Assembly: GCA_030524585.1 (NCBI GenBank)
Contig: JAUNGJ010000026.1
Location: 1-40,926 of the forward strand
Source of the DNA: Eubacteriales bacterium
GTDB lineage: Bacteria; Bacillota; Clostridia; Lachnospirales; Lachnospiraceae
DNA length: 40,926 nt
Reading direction: 5' to 3'
The number at the start of each line of letters is the position of its first letter. Position 1 is the first letter of the stretch. Of this stretch, positions 30,729 to 39,197 are shown in pieces. The notes below the pieces were generated by a model. That model was not told the origin of the DNA and ran no database searches. It was given only the letters and a program-made list of their open reading frames with translations. The translations under genes and the position numbers were made by a program.

Positions 30729-33266
30729 ATGAAACAATATACAGTAACAGGCATGAGCTGTGCGGCCTGCAGTGCCCGCGTGGAAAAAGCGGTTTCCAGG
30801 GTGCCGGGGGTTACGTCCTGCTCCGTCAGCCTGTTGACAAATTCCATGGGAGTGGAAGGCGATGCATCGGTACAGAGTATTATTTCTGCAGTAGAGGAGG
30901 CCGGATATGGAGCTTCCGTAAAGGGAGAGCACACAGCGGCGCCGGGGCAGAGCGCCGGGGAAGATTCGCTTAAGGACAGGGAGACTCCGGTATTAAAGCG
31001 GCGGCTGATCGCGTCTCTTGGATTCCTGATAGTGCTTATGTATTTTTCCATGGGGCATATGATGTGGTCCTGGCCGATTCCTGCATGGTTTGAAGGAAAC
31101 CATGTGGCGATGGGGCTTTTGCAGCTTGTCCTGGCCGGAATCATTATGGTGATCAACCAGAAATTTTTCGTAAATGGTTTTAAGAGCCTGTGGCATCGGG
31201 CCCCCAATATGGATACACTGGTTGCCCTTGGCTCTATGGCTTCTTTTGTGTGGAGTGTATTTGCGCTGTTTCTGATGACAGATGCCCAGGTGAATATGGA
31301 TATGGACGGCGTCATGAAATATATGGATGAATTCTATTTTGAATCGGCGGCCATGATTCTTACGCTGATTACGGTGGGCAAGATGCTGGAAGCCAGATCC
31401 AAGGGAAAGACTACGGACGCTCTGAAAAGTCTTATGAAGCTGGCGCCGAAGACAGCAGTTCTCGTTCGGGAGGGCAGGGAGGTTACGGTGCCGATCGAGC
31501 AGGTGCGAAAAGGAGATATCTTTGTAGTCCGTCCCGGCGAGAATATACCCGTAGACGGTATTGTCTTAGAAGGTTCCAGCGCAGTAAATGAGGCGGCGCT
31601 GACCGGTGAGAGTATCCCGGTAGACAAAGCGGCAGGAGATCTGGTGTCGGCGGCAACTATAAACCAATCGGGATTTATTCGCTGTGAAGCCTCACGGGTC
31701 GGAGAAGATACGACGCTGTCCCAGATTATTAAAATGGTCAGCGACGCAGCGGCCACCAAGGCGCCGATCGCTAAGATCGCAGACCGGGTTTCCGGCGTGT
31801 TTGTACCGATTGTGATCACCATTGCAGTGGTGACGACCATCATCTGGCTGCTGCTTGGCAGGGAATTTGCTTATGCGCTGGCAAGAGGTATTTCCGTTCT
31901 GGTCATCAGCTGTCCGTGTGCGCTGGGACTTGCGACTCCGGTTGCTATCATGGTGGGAAATGGACTTGGCGCTAAGAATGGTATCCTGTTTAAGACGGCA
32001 GTGTCTCTTGAGGAGACCGGAAAAGTGCAGATCGTCGCACTGGATAAGACCGGAACTATTACCAGCGGCGAACCGGAGGTGACGGATGTACTGCCTGCTT
32101 CCGGAGTGACAGAAGCGGAACTGATCCGGATGGCTCTTGCACTGGAGGCAAAGAGTGAGCATCCTCTTGCAAAGGCAATTCTGAAAAAAGGAAAAGAATT
32201 ATCGATGCCATCCGAAGAAGTGACGGATTTTACTGCCCTGCCCGGCAACGGACTTTCCGCCGTGCTGGACGGTCAGATACTTCTTGGCGGAAGTATGGCA
32301 TTTATCGGAAGTAAGACTGCCCTTTCCAGGGAAATGAAAGAGAAAGCGGAAGCCCTGGCGGAAAACGGTAAGACGCCGCTGCTGTTTATGAGAGAAGATC
32401 AATTGATCGGTATTATCGCAGTTGCGGATACCATTAAGGAGGACAGCAGAGAAGCGGTAAAACAGCTTCAGGGCATGGGAATCCATGTGGTGATGCTGAC
32501 CGGAGATAATGAGCGCACCGCAAAGGCCATTGGCCGTCAGGCGGGAGTGGATGAAGTGATCGCAGGTGTGCTTCCGGACGGAAAAGAGAATGTGATCCGC
32601 AGGCTGAAAGAGCAGGGAAAGACCGCCATGGTGGGCGATGGAATCAATGATGCCCCGGCGCTTACCAGGGCGGATATGGGAATCGCCATTGGCGCCGGTG
32701 CGGACGTGGCTGTGGATGCGGCGGATGTGGTGCTGATGAAGAGTACCTTAAGTGACGTGCCGGCAGCGATTCGGCTGAGTCGGGCAACACTCCGGAATAT
32801 TCATGAAAATCTGTTCTGGGCGTTTATCTATAATATTATCGGAATTCCGCTGGCGGCAGGAGTATTTGTGCATTTTGGCTTAACCTTAAATCCGATGTTT
32901 GGCGCGGCAGCTATGAGTCTCTCAAGTTTTTGCGTAGTTTCGAATGCGTTGAGGCTGAATTTCTGTAAGCTGTATGATGCCAGACGGGACAAGAAGGTAA
33001 AGCCTGCAAATATAAAACATTATAAGGAACAATCAGGAAAGGAAGGAAATCAGGCAATGACAAAGACAATGAAGATTGAGGGAATGATGTGCGGACACTG
33101 TGAGGCAAGAGTAAAGAAGGTTCTTGAGGCCCTTGCACAGGTGGAATCTGCAGAAGTAAGCCATGAGGCAGGAAGCGCAGTCGTAACTTTAAACGGAGAA
33201 ATTGCAGACGATGTGCTGAAGAAAACCGTAGAGGATCAGGATTACAAGGTTATTTCCATTCAATAA
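30729..33266 (+). CDS. copA: Copper-exporting P1B-type ATPase CopA with a C-terminal CopZ-like domain
   Basis: This 845-residue copper pump starts with a heavy-metal-associated domain (TVTGMSCAACSARVEKAVSR), then eight membrane helices. The ion-path motif is SCPCALGLATPV (about 395), the phosphorylation site DKTGTIT (about 438), with TGES, SEHPLAKAI and GDGINDAP (about 636). It exports Cu(I) from the cytoplasm. After the last helix and a linker, residues 777-845 form a second HMA domain, MKIEGMMCGHCEARVKKVL. Placing a chaperone-like domain at the C-terminus is uncommon. An ATG at 33057, preceded by GGAAGG, could start the domain separately. I chose the ATG at 30729, with GGAGGG seven bases upstream. 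Confidence 0.95.
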   Translation: MKQYTVTGMSCAACSARVEKAVSRVPGVTSCSVSLLTNSMGVEGDASVQSIISAVEEAGYGASVKGEHTAAPGQSAGEDSLKDRETPVLKRRLIASLGFLIVLMYFSMGHMMWSWPIPAWFEGNHVAMGLLQLVLAGIIMVINQKFFVNGFKSLWHRAPNMDTLVALGSMASFVWSVFALFLMTDAQVNMDMDGVMKYMDEFYFESAAMILTLITVGKMLEARSKGKTTDALKSLMKLAPKTAVLVREGREVTVPIEQVRKGDIFVVRPGENIPVDGIVLEGSSAVNEAALTGESIPVDKAAGDLVSAATINQSGFIRCEASRVGEDTTLSQIIKMVSDAAATKAPIAKIADRVSGVFVPIVITIAVVTTIIWLLLGREFAYALARGISVLVISCPCALGLATPVAIMVGNGLGAKNGILFKTAVSLEETGKVQIVALDKTGTITSGEPEVTDVLPASGVTEAELIRMALALEAKSEHPLAKAILKKGKELSMPSEEVTDFTALPGNGLSAVLDGQILLGGSMAFIGSKTALSREMKEKAEALAENGKTPLLFMREDQLIGIIAVADTIKEDSREAVKQLQGMGIHVVMLTGDNERTAKAIGRQAGVDEVIAGVLPDGKENVIRRLKEQGKTAMVGDGINDAPALTRADMGIAIGAGADVAVDAADVVLMKSTLSDVPAAIRLSRATLRNIHENLFWAFIYNIIGIPLAAGVFVHFGLTLNPMFGAAAMSLSSFCVVSNALRLNFCKLYDARRDKKVKPANIKHYKEQSGKEGNQAMTKTMKIEGMMCGHCEARVKKVLEALAQVESAEVSHEAGSAVVTLNGEIADDVLKKTVEDQDYKVISIQ
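33057..33266 (+). CDS. Possible internally initiated CopZ-like copper chaperone within copA
   Basis: An in-frame ATG at 33057, ten bases after the purine-rich GGAAGG (33041-33046), would give a free 69-residue HMA protein: TKTMKIEGMMCGHCEARV with the Cu(I)-binding CxxC at residues 12 and 15, and normal CopZ length. CopZ carries Cu(I) to CopA and CsoR, and no separate copZ is visible in this locus. The fused domain may therefore serve as both tether and free chaperone. Internal initiation is inference from the sequence only. Confidence 0.4.
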   Translation: MTKTMKIEGMMCGHCEARVKKVLEALAQVESAEVSHEAGSAVVTLNGEIADDVLKKTVEDQDYKVISIQ

Positions 33267-33333
33267 TCTATTCAATAAATCTGATATTTAAAAATCTGAA
33301 AGATTAAAATTTGACAGGTAATTAAAAAAAGTC

Positions 33334-33363
33334 TTGACAGCATTGGCAAGTGCATGGTAGTGT
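33334..33363 (+). promoter_or_regulatory. Promoter of the PTS operon
   Basis: TTGACA (33334-33339), 18 bases, TAGTGT (33358-33363). Transcription would start just upstream of the antiterminator target and terminator at 33375-33453. A second TTGACA at 33311 has no matching -10. Confidence 0.55.
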
Positions 33364-33374
33364 TGTTAATAGAT

Positions 33375-33453
33375 AGTATGTTACTTGTGATGAACGAGGC
33401 ATTAACTATACATAAGTCTTATTGAGAGTTTATGTGGGTTAGTGCCTTTTTTT
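33375..33453 (+). promoter_or_regulatory. RAT-type antiterminator target and leader terminator of the PTS gene
   Basis: GGCATTAAC (33398-33406) pairs with GTTAGTGCC (33438-33446), allowing one G-U pair. An inner CATAA/TTATG stem and a run of seven T follow, forming an intrinsic terminator in front of the PTS gene. Overlapping its 5' arm is TATGTTACTTGTGATGAACG with the following AGGC, which resembles the RNA hairpin bound by BglG/LicT/GlcT proteins. The regulator is probably the gene at 35722. Confidence 0.75.
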
Positions 33454-33542
33454 ATCATATTGGGAAACACTCCTGATTTCAAAGAAGGGAATGCGCATCA
33501 CTGCCTGTATAAATTCAAAAATCTAAAAAAGGAGAAAGAGAA

Positions 33543-35696
33543 ATGAAAGATAAGATTTTTGGAGTTTTACAACGTGTGGGACGAAGCTTTATGCTCCCAA
33601 TCGCAATCCTTCCGGTAGCGGGTCTTCTGCTGGGAGTCGGCGGATCATTTTCCAATGAGACTATGCTGGCTACTTATGGTCTTCTTGATGTTATGGGACC
33701 TGGTACGGTGTTCAATGCGATTTTTCAGGTTATGAATGATGCAGGTAATATTGTGTTTGCAAATCTGCCGATTATTTTTGCAATGGGTGTTGCGATCGGT
33801 ATGGCAAAGAAAGAGAAAGAGGTTGCGGCTCTTGCGGCGGCGATTTCCTTCTTTATCATGCACGCATCCATCAGTGCGATGATTACGATCAACGGCGGGG
33901 CTGATCAGATGCTGAGCGGAGCAACTGCTTCTGTATGTGGTATCACATCCCTTCAGATGGGTGTGTTTGGCGGTATTATCGTAGGACTTGGTGTTGCGGC
34001 GCTTCACAATAAGTTTTACAAAATCCAGCTTCCCCAGGTGCTGTCCTTCTTTGGAGGAACCAGATTTGTACCGATTATCTCAGCGGTTGTTTATACAATT
34101 GTTGGTATTCTGATGTTCTTTATCTGGCCGGTGATCCAGAGCGGTATCTATGCGGTAGGTAATGTGGTTCTGAGCTCCGGATATGCAGGAACCTGGATAT
34201 ATGGTTTTATGGAGCGTCTGCTGATCCCGTTCGGACTTCACCATGTGTTCTATCTTCCATTCTGGCAGACAGGTCTGGGCGGAAGCATGGAGGTTGCAGG
34301 ACAGATGGTCGAGGGAGCACAGAACATTTTCTTTGCACAGCTTGCAGATCCGAACACGACCAAGTTTGCAGTATCCGCAACCAGATTTATGTCCGGTAAG
34401 TTCCCACTTATGATTTTTGGACTTCCGGGAGCAGCTCTTGCAATGTACCGTACTGCGAAGCCTGAGAAGAGACAGGCTGTCGGCGGTCTGCTTATGTCAG
34501 CAGCACTTACTTCTATGCTGACTGGTATTACGGAGCCTATTGAATTTACATTCCTGTTTGTAGCTCCGTTGCTTTATGGAATTCACTGCGTATTTGCCGG
34601 AGCAGCCTATATGCTGATGCATATCTTCAAGGTTGGCGTCGGTATGACATTCTCCGGTGGATTTATCGATATGTTCCTGTTCGGTATTCTTCAGGGCAAT
34701 GCAAAGACGAACTGGATTTGGATCGTAATTGTTGGTATTGTTTACTTTGTTGTATACTATTTCCTGTTCAGTTTCCTGATTAAGAAGATGGATCTGAAAA
34801 CGCCGGGACGCGATGACAGTGAAGAGGTTAAGCTGTACAGAAGAAGTGATGTGGATGCTAAGAAGAAGGGCGGAAACAGTGGCGCGGCAGCTTCTGCCGA
34901 GGATGAAGTGTCCAGACAGATTTGTTTGGGACTTGGCGGAAAGAAGAACATTTCCGATGTGGATTGCTGTGCAACCAGACTTCGCTGCACCGTTCATGAT
35001 TCCGCAAGAGTCAATGACGCGCTGCTGAAATCAACCGGAGCATCCGGCGTTATTCACAAAGGAAATGGCGTCCAGGTTATTTATGGACCGCAGGTTGCAG
35101 TTATCAAGTCCAATCTGGAAGATTATTTGGACACAGCGCCGGATGAGTATGCGGATGAAGCTGAGAGTGCGCCGGCAGAGACGGAGACAGCAAAAGCTTC
35201 TGAGGCAAAATCCACAGAGGATAAGAAAGTGGCTAAATCTATCCTGGTAGGAAGCCCGGTTAAGGGAATCGCTGCAGATCTTTCCAAGGTGCCGGATGAG
35301 GCGTTTGCAGGCCGTCTGATGGGTGACGGCGCCGCAGTAACTCCTACGGACCCGATTGTGTGCGCGCCGGAGGATGGTTCCGTTATCTTTGTATTTGATA
35401 CAAAACATGCAGTTGGATTTACCATGGATAATGGAATCAGCGTATTGATTCACATGGGTGTTGATACTGTGAAACTGGAAGGAAAGGGATTTGAAGTTCT
35501 TACAGAGCAGGGTGCGAAGGTAAAGAAGGGCGATCCGCTTTTGAAACTTGACCTGGAGTATCTGAATGCGAATGCACCATCTATGATGTCTCCGATTCTT
35601 TGCACAGAGTTAACGGAGAATCAGAAGGTTCGTCTCTTAAAGGAAGGCGAGATTGAGAAAGGAGAGGCCTTATTTGCGGTAGATATCTACGAATAA
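33543..35696 (+). CDS. PTS transporter EIICBA, glucose/N-acetylglucosamine type
   Basis: This 717-residue sugar permease of the phosphotransferase system has domain order C-B-A. EIIC (about 1-420) opens with LQRVGRSFMLPIAILPVAGL and contains LTSMLTGITEPIEFTFLF, the sugar-binding ITEPIEF motif. EIIB (about 455-535) has VDCCATRLRC, with the phospho-cysteine at about 476. A flexible, Ala/Glu-rich linker (about 535-560) leads to EIIA (about 565-717) with FDTKHAVGF and the phospho-histidine near 636 in LIHMGVDTVKL. It imports and phosphorylates glucose or a related hexose such as GlcNAc; the exact sugar cannot be settled by eye. The leader carries an antitermination switch. AAGGAGAAAGAG precedes the ATG. 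Confidence 0.94.
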   Translation: MKDKIFGVLQRVGRSFMLPIAILPVAGLLLGVGGSFSNETMLATYGLLDVMGPGTVFNAIFQVMNDAGNIVFANLPIIFAMGVAIGMAKKEKEVAALAAAISFFIMHASISAMITINGGADQMLSGATASVCGITSLQMGVFGGIIVGLGVAALHNKFYKIQLPQVLSFFGGTRFVPIISAVVYTIVGILMFFIWPVIQSGIYAVGNVVLSSGYAGTWIYGFMERLLIPFGLHHVFYLPFWQTGLGGSMEVAGQMVEGAQNIFFAQLADPNTTKFAVSATRFMSGKFPLMIFGLPGAALAMYRTAKPEKRQAVGGLLMSAALTSMLTGITEPIEFTFLFVAPLLYGIHCVFAGAAYMLMHIFKVGVGMTFSGGFIDMFLFGILQGNAKTNWIWIVIVGIVYFVVYYFLFSFLIKKMDLKTPGRDDSEEVKLYRRSDVDAKKKGGNSGAAASAEDEVSRQICLGLGGKKNISDVDCCATRLRCTVHDSARVNDALLKSTGASGVIHKGNGVQVIYGPQVAVIKSNLEDYLDTAPDEYADEAESAPAETETAKASEAKSTEDKKVAKSILVGSPVKGIAADLSKVPDEAFAGRLMGDGAAVTPTDPIVCAPEDGSVIFVFDTKHAVGFTMDNGISVLIHMGVDTVKLEGKGFEVLTEQGAKVKKGDPLLKLDLEYLNANAPSMMSPILCTELTENQKVRLLKEGEIEKGEALFAVDIYE

Positions 35697-35721
35697 GACA
35701 CAATATGAGGTTGGGAAAGGT

Positions 35722-36558
35722 ATGTACAGAATTAGTAAAGTGTTGAATCATAATACAGTTATTGCTGTGTCGGTGGACGACAATCAGGAATATCTGATTA
35801 TGGCAAGGGGTATTGGCTTTGGCAGAAAGGTGGCTGAGCGTATTGAGCTGCCACAGAAAGCTTCCGTCTATTCCCTGAAGGAGACAACAAAGAGGGGAAA
35901 CGCCAGGGAGCTGGTCGCAAGCATAGCGCCGGAATGCCTGGAAATTGCCAATATTGTTTTGCAGGAAGCGGAGAAGGAATTTGAAAGGATTGACCGTAAT
36001 ATACTTTTCCCGATGGCGGATCATATCGAATACGCGATTAAGCGAATCCGCAACCATGAAGCCATCAGCAATCCTTTGACGGATGATATCAGACTTCTGT
36101 TTCACACAGAATATAAGGTGGCACTATGTATCGTCCCCATCCTGAAAAGCAGAATGGGAATCGATATTGATGAGGATGAAGTAGGATATGTAGCGCTGCA
36201 TGTACATACCGCAATCGAGAAGGAAGAGCTGTCACAGGCCATGCAGATGGCACAGGCGGTCCGGGATTGTGTGTCCTATGTAGAAAAGGTACTTGGCAAG
36301 AAGCTGAATATCATGTCGCTGTCCTACAATCGTCTGATGAATCATATCCGTTATATGGTTGCCAGAGGACTAGCCGGGGAGGATATTAAGCTCAATATGA
36401 ATGATTATATGGAGTTTAAATTTCCAAGGGAATTTGAGATGGCAAGAACCGTCTGCGACCAGCTGGGGAAGAAGCTGCACTGTGTATTTACAGAAGCAGA
36501 GATCGGATATTTGGCTATGCATTTGCAGCGGGTATTGGCAGATGAGGAAAAGTCCTAA
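35722..36558 (+). CDS. BglG/LicT/GlcT-family transcriptional antiterminator
   Basis: This 278-residue regulator has an RNA-binding CAT domain (about 1-56: YRISKVLNHNTVIAVSVDDN, GIGFGRKVAERIEL) and two PTS regulation domains. PRD1 (about 65-170) has the conserved His in DHIEYAIKRI and ALHVHTAIE. PRD2 (about 171-278) has SYNRLMNHIRYM and YLAMHLQRVL. Non-phosphorylated EII releases it to bind the RNA hairpin at 33375 and prevent leader termination, so the PTS gene is expressed when its sugar is present. It follows the PTS gene by 25 bases and ends at a strong terminator. Confidence 0.95.
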   Translation: MYRISKVLNHNTVIAVSVDDNQEYLIMARGIGFGRKVAERIELPQKASVYSLKETTKRGNARELVASIAPECLEIANIVLQEAEKEFERIDRNILFPMADHIEYAIKRIRNHEAISNPLTDDIRLLFHTEYKVALCIVPILKSRMGIDIDEDEVGYVALHVHTAIEKEELSQAMQMAQAVRDCVSYVEKVLGKKLNIMSLSYNRLMNHIRYMVARGLAGEDIKLNMNDYMEFKFPREFEMARTVCDQLGKKLHCVFTEAEIGYLAMHLQRVLADEEKS

Positions 36559-36572
36559 GAAGAACAGATCAT

Positions 36573-36622
36573 AACAGAGCTGATGCGGGAGTATACGTAC
36601 TTTTGCATCAGCTCTGTTTTTG
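36573..36622 (+). terminator. Strong rho-independent terminator
   Basis: AACAGAGCTGATGC (36573-36586) is perfectly complementary to GCATCAGCTCTGTT (36605-36618), giving a 14-bp stem with an 18-base loop, and a T-run follows. It ends the PTS operon ahead of the convergent DUF554 gene. Confidence 0.93.
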
Positions 36623-36647
36623 TATGCAGATATGTATTTTTATGTCC

Positions 36648-37379
36648 CTATGAAACCAGTGGCAGGATATAGCTTGTCCAGAACCAGCTTAGAGGCATGA
36701 CCAGAACCATAGCCGGAAGCATGTCCGCAATTGGAAACATCTTGATCTTGGCGATCCGAAAGCCGGTGGCAATCATCAGGATACCGCCGCAGGCCTTGAA
36801 ATCTGCGATCATGTCCGGCGTGGTAAGCGGAAAGATCATCTTAGCACACATGAATAAAATCAAAAAGATAATAAACTGCGGTATGGCAATAATGGATGTT
36901 ACATACCCCAGACTGCATGCGAATACCAGAGCAGTAAATAAATCCAGAATGGATTTGGAGATCAGAATGCTGTGGTCTCCGGTCATACCAGAATCCAGAC
37001 ATCCGTAAATACCGGTTCCGCTTGCACAGAACAGTACAAGGGCAGTGACCAGCAGCGCCTGAAATTCGGATTCCGGCATCTTTCGGTTAGTCCCTTTAAA
37101 TAATTTGGATATCGGTTTTTCTAATAGTAAAGCGGCGCTGTTGATCTTATCGCCAAGATTGGTCAGAAGACCGATACTGCTTCCGATAACTGCTGCAAAA
37201 ATAACAGCTGGCATATTCTTCATTAATACGATTGAACTGATTCCGATACACATGGCACATGAACCAAATACCAGATTCAGGTCATTTTTAAACTTGTCCG
37301 GAAGCTTTTCCCCGGCTACGGCGCCCAGGATGCCGCCTATGGCTACGGCAAGTACATTAGCAATTACACCTATCGGCAT
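36648..37379 (-). CDS. DUF554 (YqgA-like) integral membrane protein
   Basis: This 243-residue membrane protein has seven or so helices. Family features are MPIGVIANVLAVAIGGILGA at the start, LNLVFGSCAMCIGISSIVLM, AVIFAAVIGSSIGLLTNLGD and GTGIYGCLDSGMTGDHSILI followed by SKSILDLFTALVFACSLGYV. The function of DUF554 proteins is not established; a transport role is assumed. I chose the ATG at 37377-37379, with GAGGAGGG six bases upstream, over an in-frame ATG 18 bases earlier. It is a single gene on the minus strand, with a possible -10 TATAAT at 37446-37451 (minus strand) and a leader hairpin at 37403-37432. Confidence 0.92.
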   Translation of the reverse strand: MPIGVIANVLAVAIGGILGAVAGEKLPDKFKNDLNLVFGSCAMCIGISSIVLMKNMPAVIFAAVIGSSIGLLTNLGDKINSAALLLEKPISKLFKGTNRKMPESEFQALLVTALVLFCASGTGIYGCLDSGMTGDHSILISKSILDLFTALVFACSLGYVTSIIAIPQFIIFLILFMCAKMIFPLTTPDMIADFKACGGILMIATGFRIAKIKMFPIADMLPAMVLVMPLSWFWTSYILPLVS

Positions 37380-37402
37380 AAATGTCCCTCCTCTCATTGT
37401 GC

Positions 37403-37451
37403 GGCGAAACGGTGTCCGAATACGGATTCGCCGACTATCTTTTATATTATA
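37403..37451 (-). promoter_or_regulatory. Promoter -10 and leader hairpin of the DUF554 gene
   Basis: On the minus strand TATAAT lies at 37446-37451 with a poor -35 (TGGATT). Downstream of it GGCGAA (37403-37408) pairs with TTCGCC (37427-37432), with an inner TCCG/CGGA stem. The hairpin sits between promoter and ribosome binding site; its role is unknown. Confidence 0.4.
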
Positions 37452-37485
37452 GCGAAAAAGTGGCCTGGAATCCAGTGTTTTATAT

Positions 37486-37630
37486 ATGGAGATTGTGAAG
37501 GAATCGTATGATGTGGCAGACGGGTTTTATCTGATGATCCCATTTCACAGAGCAGGTCTGGTAAGATAGTTCGTTGCGATCATAGTTGCCATACCACATC
37601 CGTTTCGTTCATTAATATGTACTTGTCCAC
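37486..37630. pseudogene. Short gene fragments on both strands
   Basis: On the plus strand 37486-37569 reads MEIVKESYDVADGFYLMIPF plus seven residues and stops. On the minus strand a GTG at 37628-37630, preceded by TGGAGG and a TATTAT box, starts VDKYILMNETDVVWQL and stops after 16 residues. That beginning resembles the N-terminus of HipA-like proteins (DKYILMN). Both look like truncated gene ends left in a rearranged region; identification is weak. Confidence 0.35.
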
Positions 37631-37696
37631 TTTGAAATCCTCCAGTATAATATATTTACACATGCATACACGCAAAGTTCTGTGAGGTGTGATAAA

Positions 37697-37789
37697 CACT
37701 TTTAATCATAGTAGAAGAGCTTCCAGTTAGTGGAAAGAGTACAACAGCGGCGAGGATTGCTGATGAACTGAATAAAAAAGGGGAAAATA
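37697..37789 (+). pseudogene. Remnant of a P-loop nucleoside/antibiotic kinase-like gene
   Basis: The frame through 37697-37789 reads LLIIVEELPVSGKSTTAARI, continues ADELNKKG and then enters the start of the methyltransferase gene in another frame. VEELPVSGKSTTA is a Walker A motif with a V in place of the usual G in GLPGSGKST. Stops (TGA TAA) lie directly upstream, and no proper start codon is present, so only the first ~25 residues of a former gene survive. The end of the remnant supplies the ribosome binding site region (AAAAGGGG) of the next gene. Confidence 0.6.
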
Positions 37790-37792
37790 AAA

Positions 37793-38563
37793 ATGCGCAG
37801 AGATGAAATATTAAAAACAAATAAGGATTATTGGGATACGTATGCTGATCTGTGGTTTGGGACTACGGCGCTTCCTACATATGGAGTACACTTTGTAACC
37901 GAGAATGAATTGCACCTGTTTGGTGATGTTACAGGCAAGAAAATGCTTGAAATTTGCTGTGGCAGCGGTCATTCACTGAAGTATCATCTGGACAGAAATG
38001 CCGGCGAATTATGGGGCGTAGATCTTTCTCATAAGCAACTGGAAAATGCCAAACGATATTTGAGTGAAAACGGTTATACTGCCAATCTCATCTGCTCCCC
38101 GATGGAAGAGGAGATGGATATTCCCAAAGATTATTTTGATTTCGTATATTCGATTTATGGGATTGGTTGGACGACTAATCTGGACGGTACTTTCCAGAAG
38201 ATTGCTTCATACCTTAAAAAAGACGGTATCTTCATTTTCAGTTGGCATCATACACTGAATTATTGCATCGCATGGTCCTGTGATGAACGGAAAGATGTGA
38301 TTGAGAATAACGCTTTAGTGATGAACAAAAGTTATTTTGATGAATCCTACTTCAGAATGCCGGTGGACGGCAGTGAGATCTTGCTGTGTAACCGGAAAAT
38401 ATCCACCTATGTTAACGCTTTGGCGAAAGCGGGATTTGTAATCGAGCAAATGGTTGAGCAGACCGATGAGGCGACGATGCAGGCCGAAGGCGATATCAGC
38501 GACAAAGCAAAAAAAGCGAAAATGATCCCTATTTCGGTTGTATTTAAAGCAAGAAAGTTATGA
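37793..38563 (+). CDS. Class I SAM-dependent methyltransferase
   Basis: This 256-residue methyltransferase has motif I GKKMLEICCGSGHSLKYHLD (glycine loop E-x-C-C-G-S-G), the acidic motif II in ELWGVDLSHKQLENAKRYLS, motif III in LICSPMEEEMDIPKDYFDFV, and the post-motif KDGIFIFSWHHTL. The N-terminal TNKDYWDTYADLWFGTTALP is typical for small-molecule methyltransferases of the UbiE/Methyltransf_11 type in Firmicutes. The substrate is unknown. AAAAGGGGAAAA lies before the ATG. It is the first of several stand-alone enzymes in an AT-richer tail, each with its own start signal and separated by 30-100 bases. Confidence 0.92.
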   Translation: MRRDEILKTNKDYWDTYADLWFGTTALPTYGVHFVTENELHLFGDVTGKKMLEICCGSGHSLKYHLDRNAGELWGVDLSHKQLENAKRYLSENGYTANLICSPMEEEMDIPKDYFDFVYSIYGIGWTTNLDGTFQKIASYLKKDGIFIFSWHHTLNYCIAWSCDERKDVIENNALVMNKSYFDESYFRMPVDGSEILLCNRKISTYVNALAKAGFVIEQMVEQTDEATMQAEGDISDKAKKAKMIPISVVFKARKL

Positions 38564-38663
38564 AAGAGAACTCGGCAGGACGGCAGGATGATTGTATTTC
38601 GTTTGCAAACACAGCGTTTTTAGAAAGTTAGATAGAAAAATGAAAATTTGTGAGGAAAAGCAT

Positions 38664-39149
38664 ATGATTAGAATAAGACCATATAAAGATTCGGATGTAG
38701 ATACAATACTATCGTGGTGTCAAGACGAAAAAGCATTTTATCAATGGACAGCAGGTATACTTGGCAGTTATCCTATAACGCAAAATGAATTTTGTTTTGT
38801 TGAATCTCTAATGCCGTTTACTGCATTTGACGAAACGGGAATCATTGGATTTTTTACGCTACGAAACCCTGATGAATCATTGGATGAATTACGCTTTGGA
38901 TTTGTTATTGTAAATCCTCACAAAAGAGGAAAAGGCTATGGAAAATCTATGCTCCAGTTAGGTCTAAAATTTGTGTTTGAAATATATGGGGCAAGAAAAG
39001 CGTCATTGGGTGTTTTTGAAAATAATCTTCCAGCTTATTACTGTTATAAAGCAGTCGGTTTTAGCGAGGTAGTTCTTGATACAACGGAAAAATATTGTAT
39101 TCTAGGTGAAGAATGGAAGTGCAAAGAATTGATTATGGAAAACATATAA
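38664..39149 (+). CDS. GNAT-family N-acetyltransferase
   Basis: This 161-residue acetyltransferase has the N-terminal strand MIRIRPYKDSDVDTILSWCQ, central strand IIGFFTLRNPDESLDELRFG, acetyl-CoA loop VNPHKRGKGYGKSMLQLGL with the R-G-K-G-Y-G signature, and the C-terminal LGVFENNLPAYYCYKAVGF. The substrate could be a small molecule or a protein amine. I chose the ATG at 38664, preceded by TGAGGAAAAG; an earlier in-frame start at 38592 adds a non-conserved stretch. Codon use is visibly more AT-rich than in the genes before 37,400, in line with recent acquisition. Confidence 0.9.
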   Translation: MIRIRPYKDSDVDTILSWCQDEKAFYQWTAGILGSYPITQNEFCFVESLMPFTAFDETGIIGFFTLRNPDESLDELRFGFVIVNPHKRGKGYGKSMLQLGLKFVFEIYGARKASLGVFENNLPAYYCYKAVGFSEVVLDTTEKYCILGEEWKCKELIMENI

Positions 39150-39197
39150 CTTCCAGTTTGGGCGAGATGAACAAATCGGAATTTGAAAGGGATAAGT

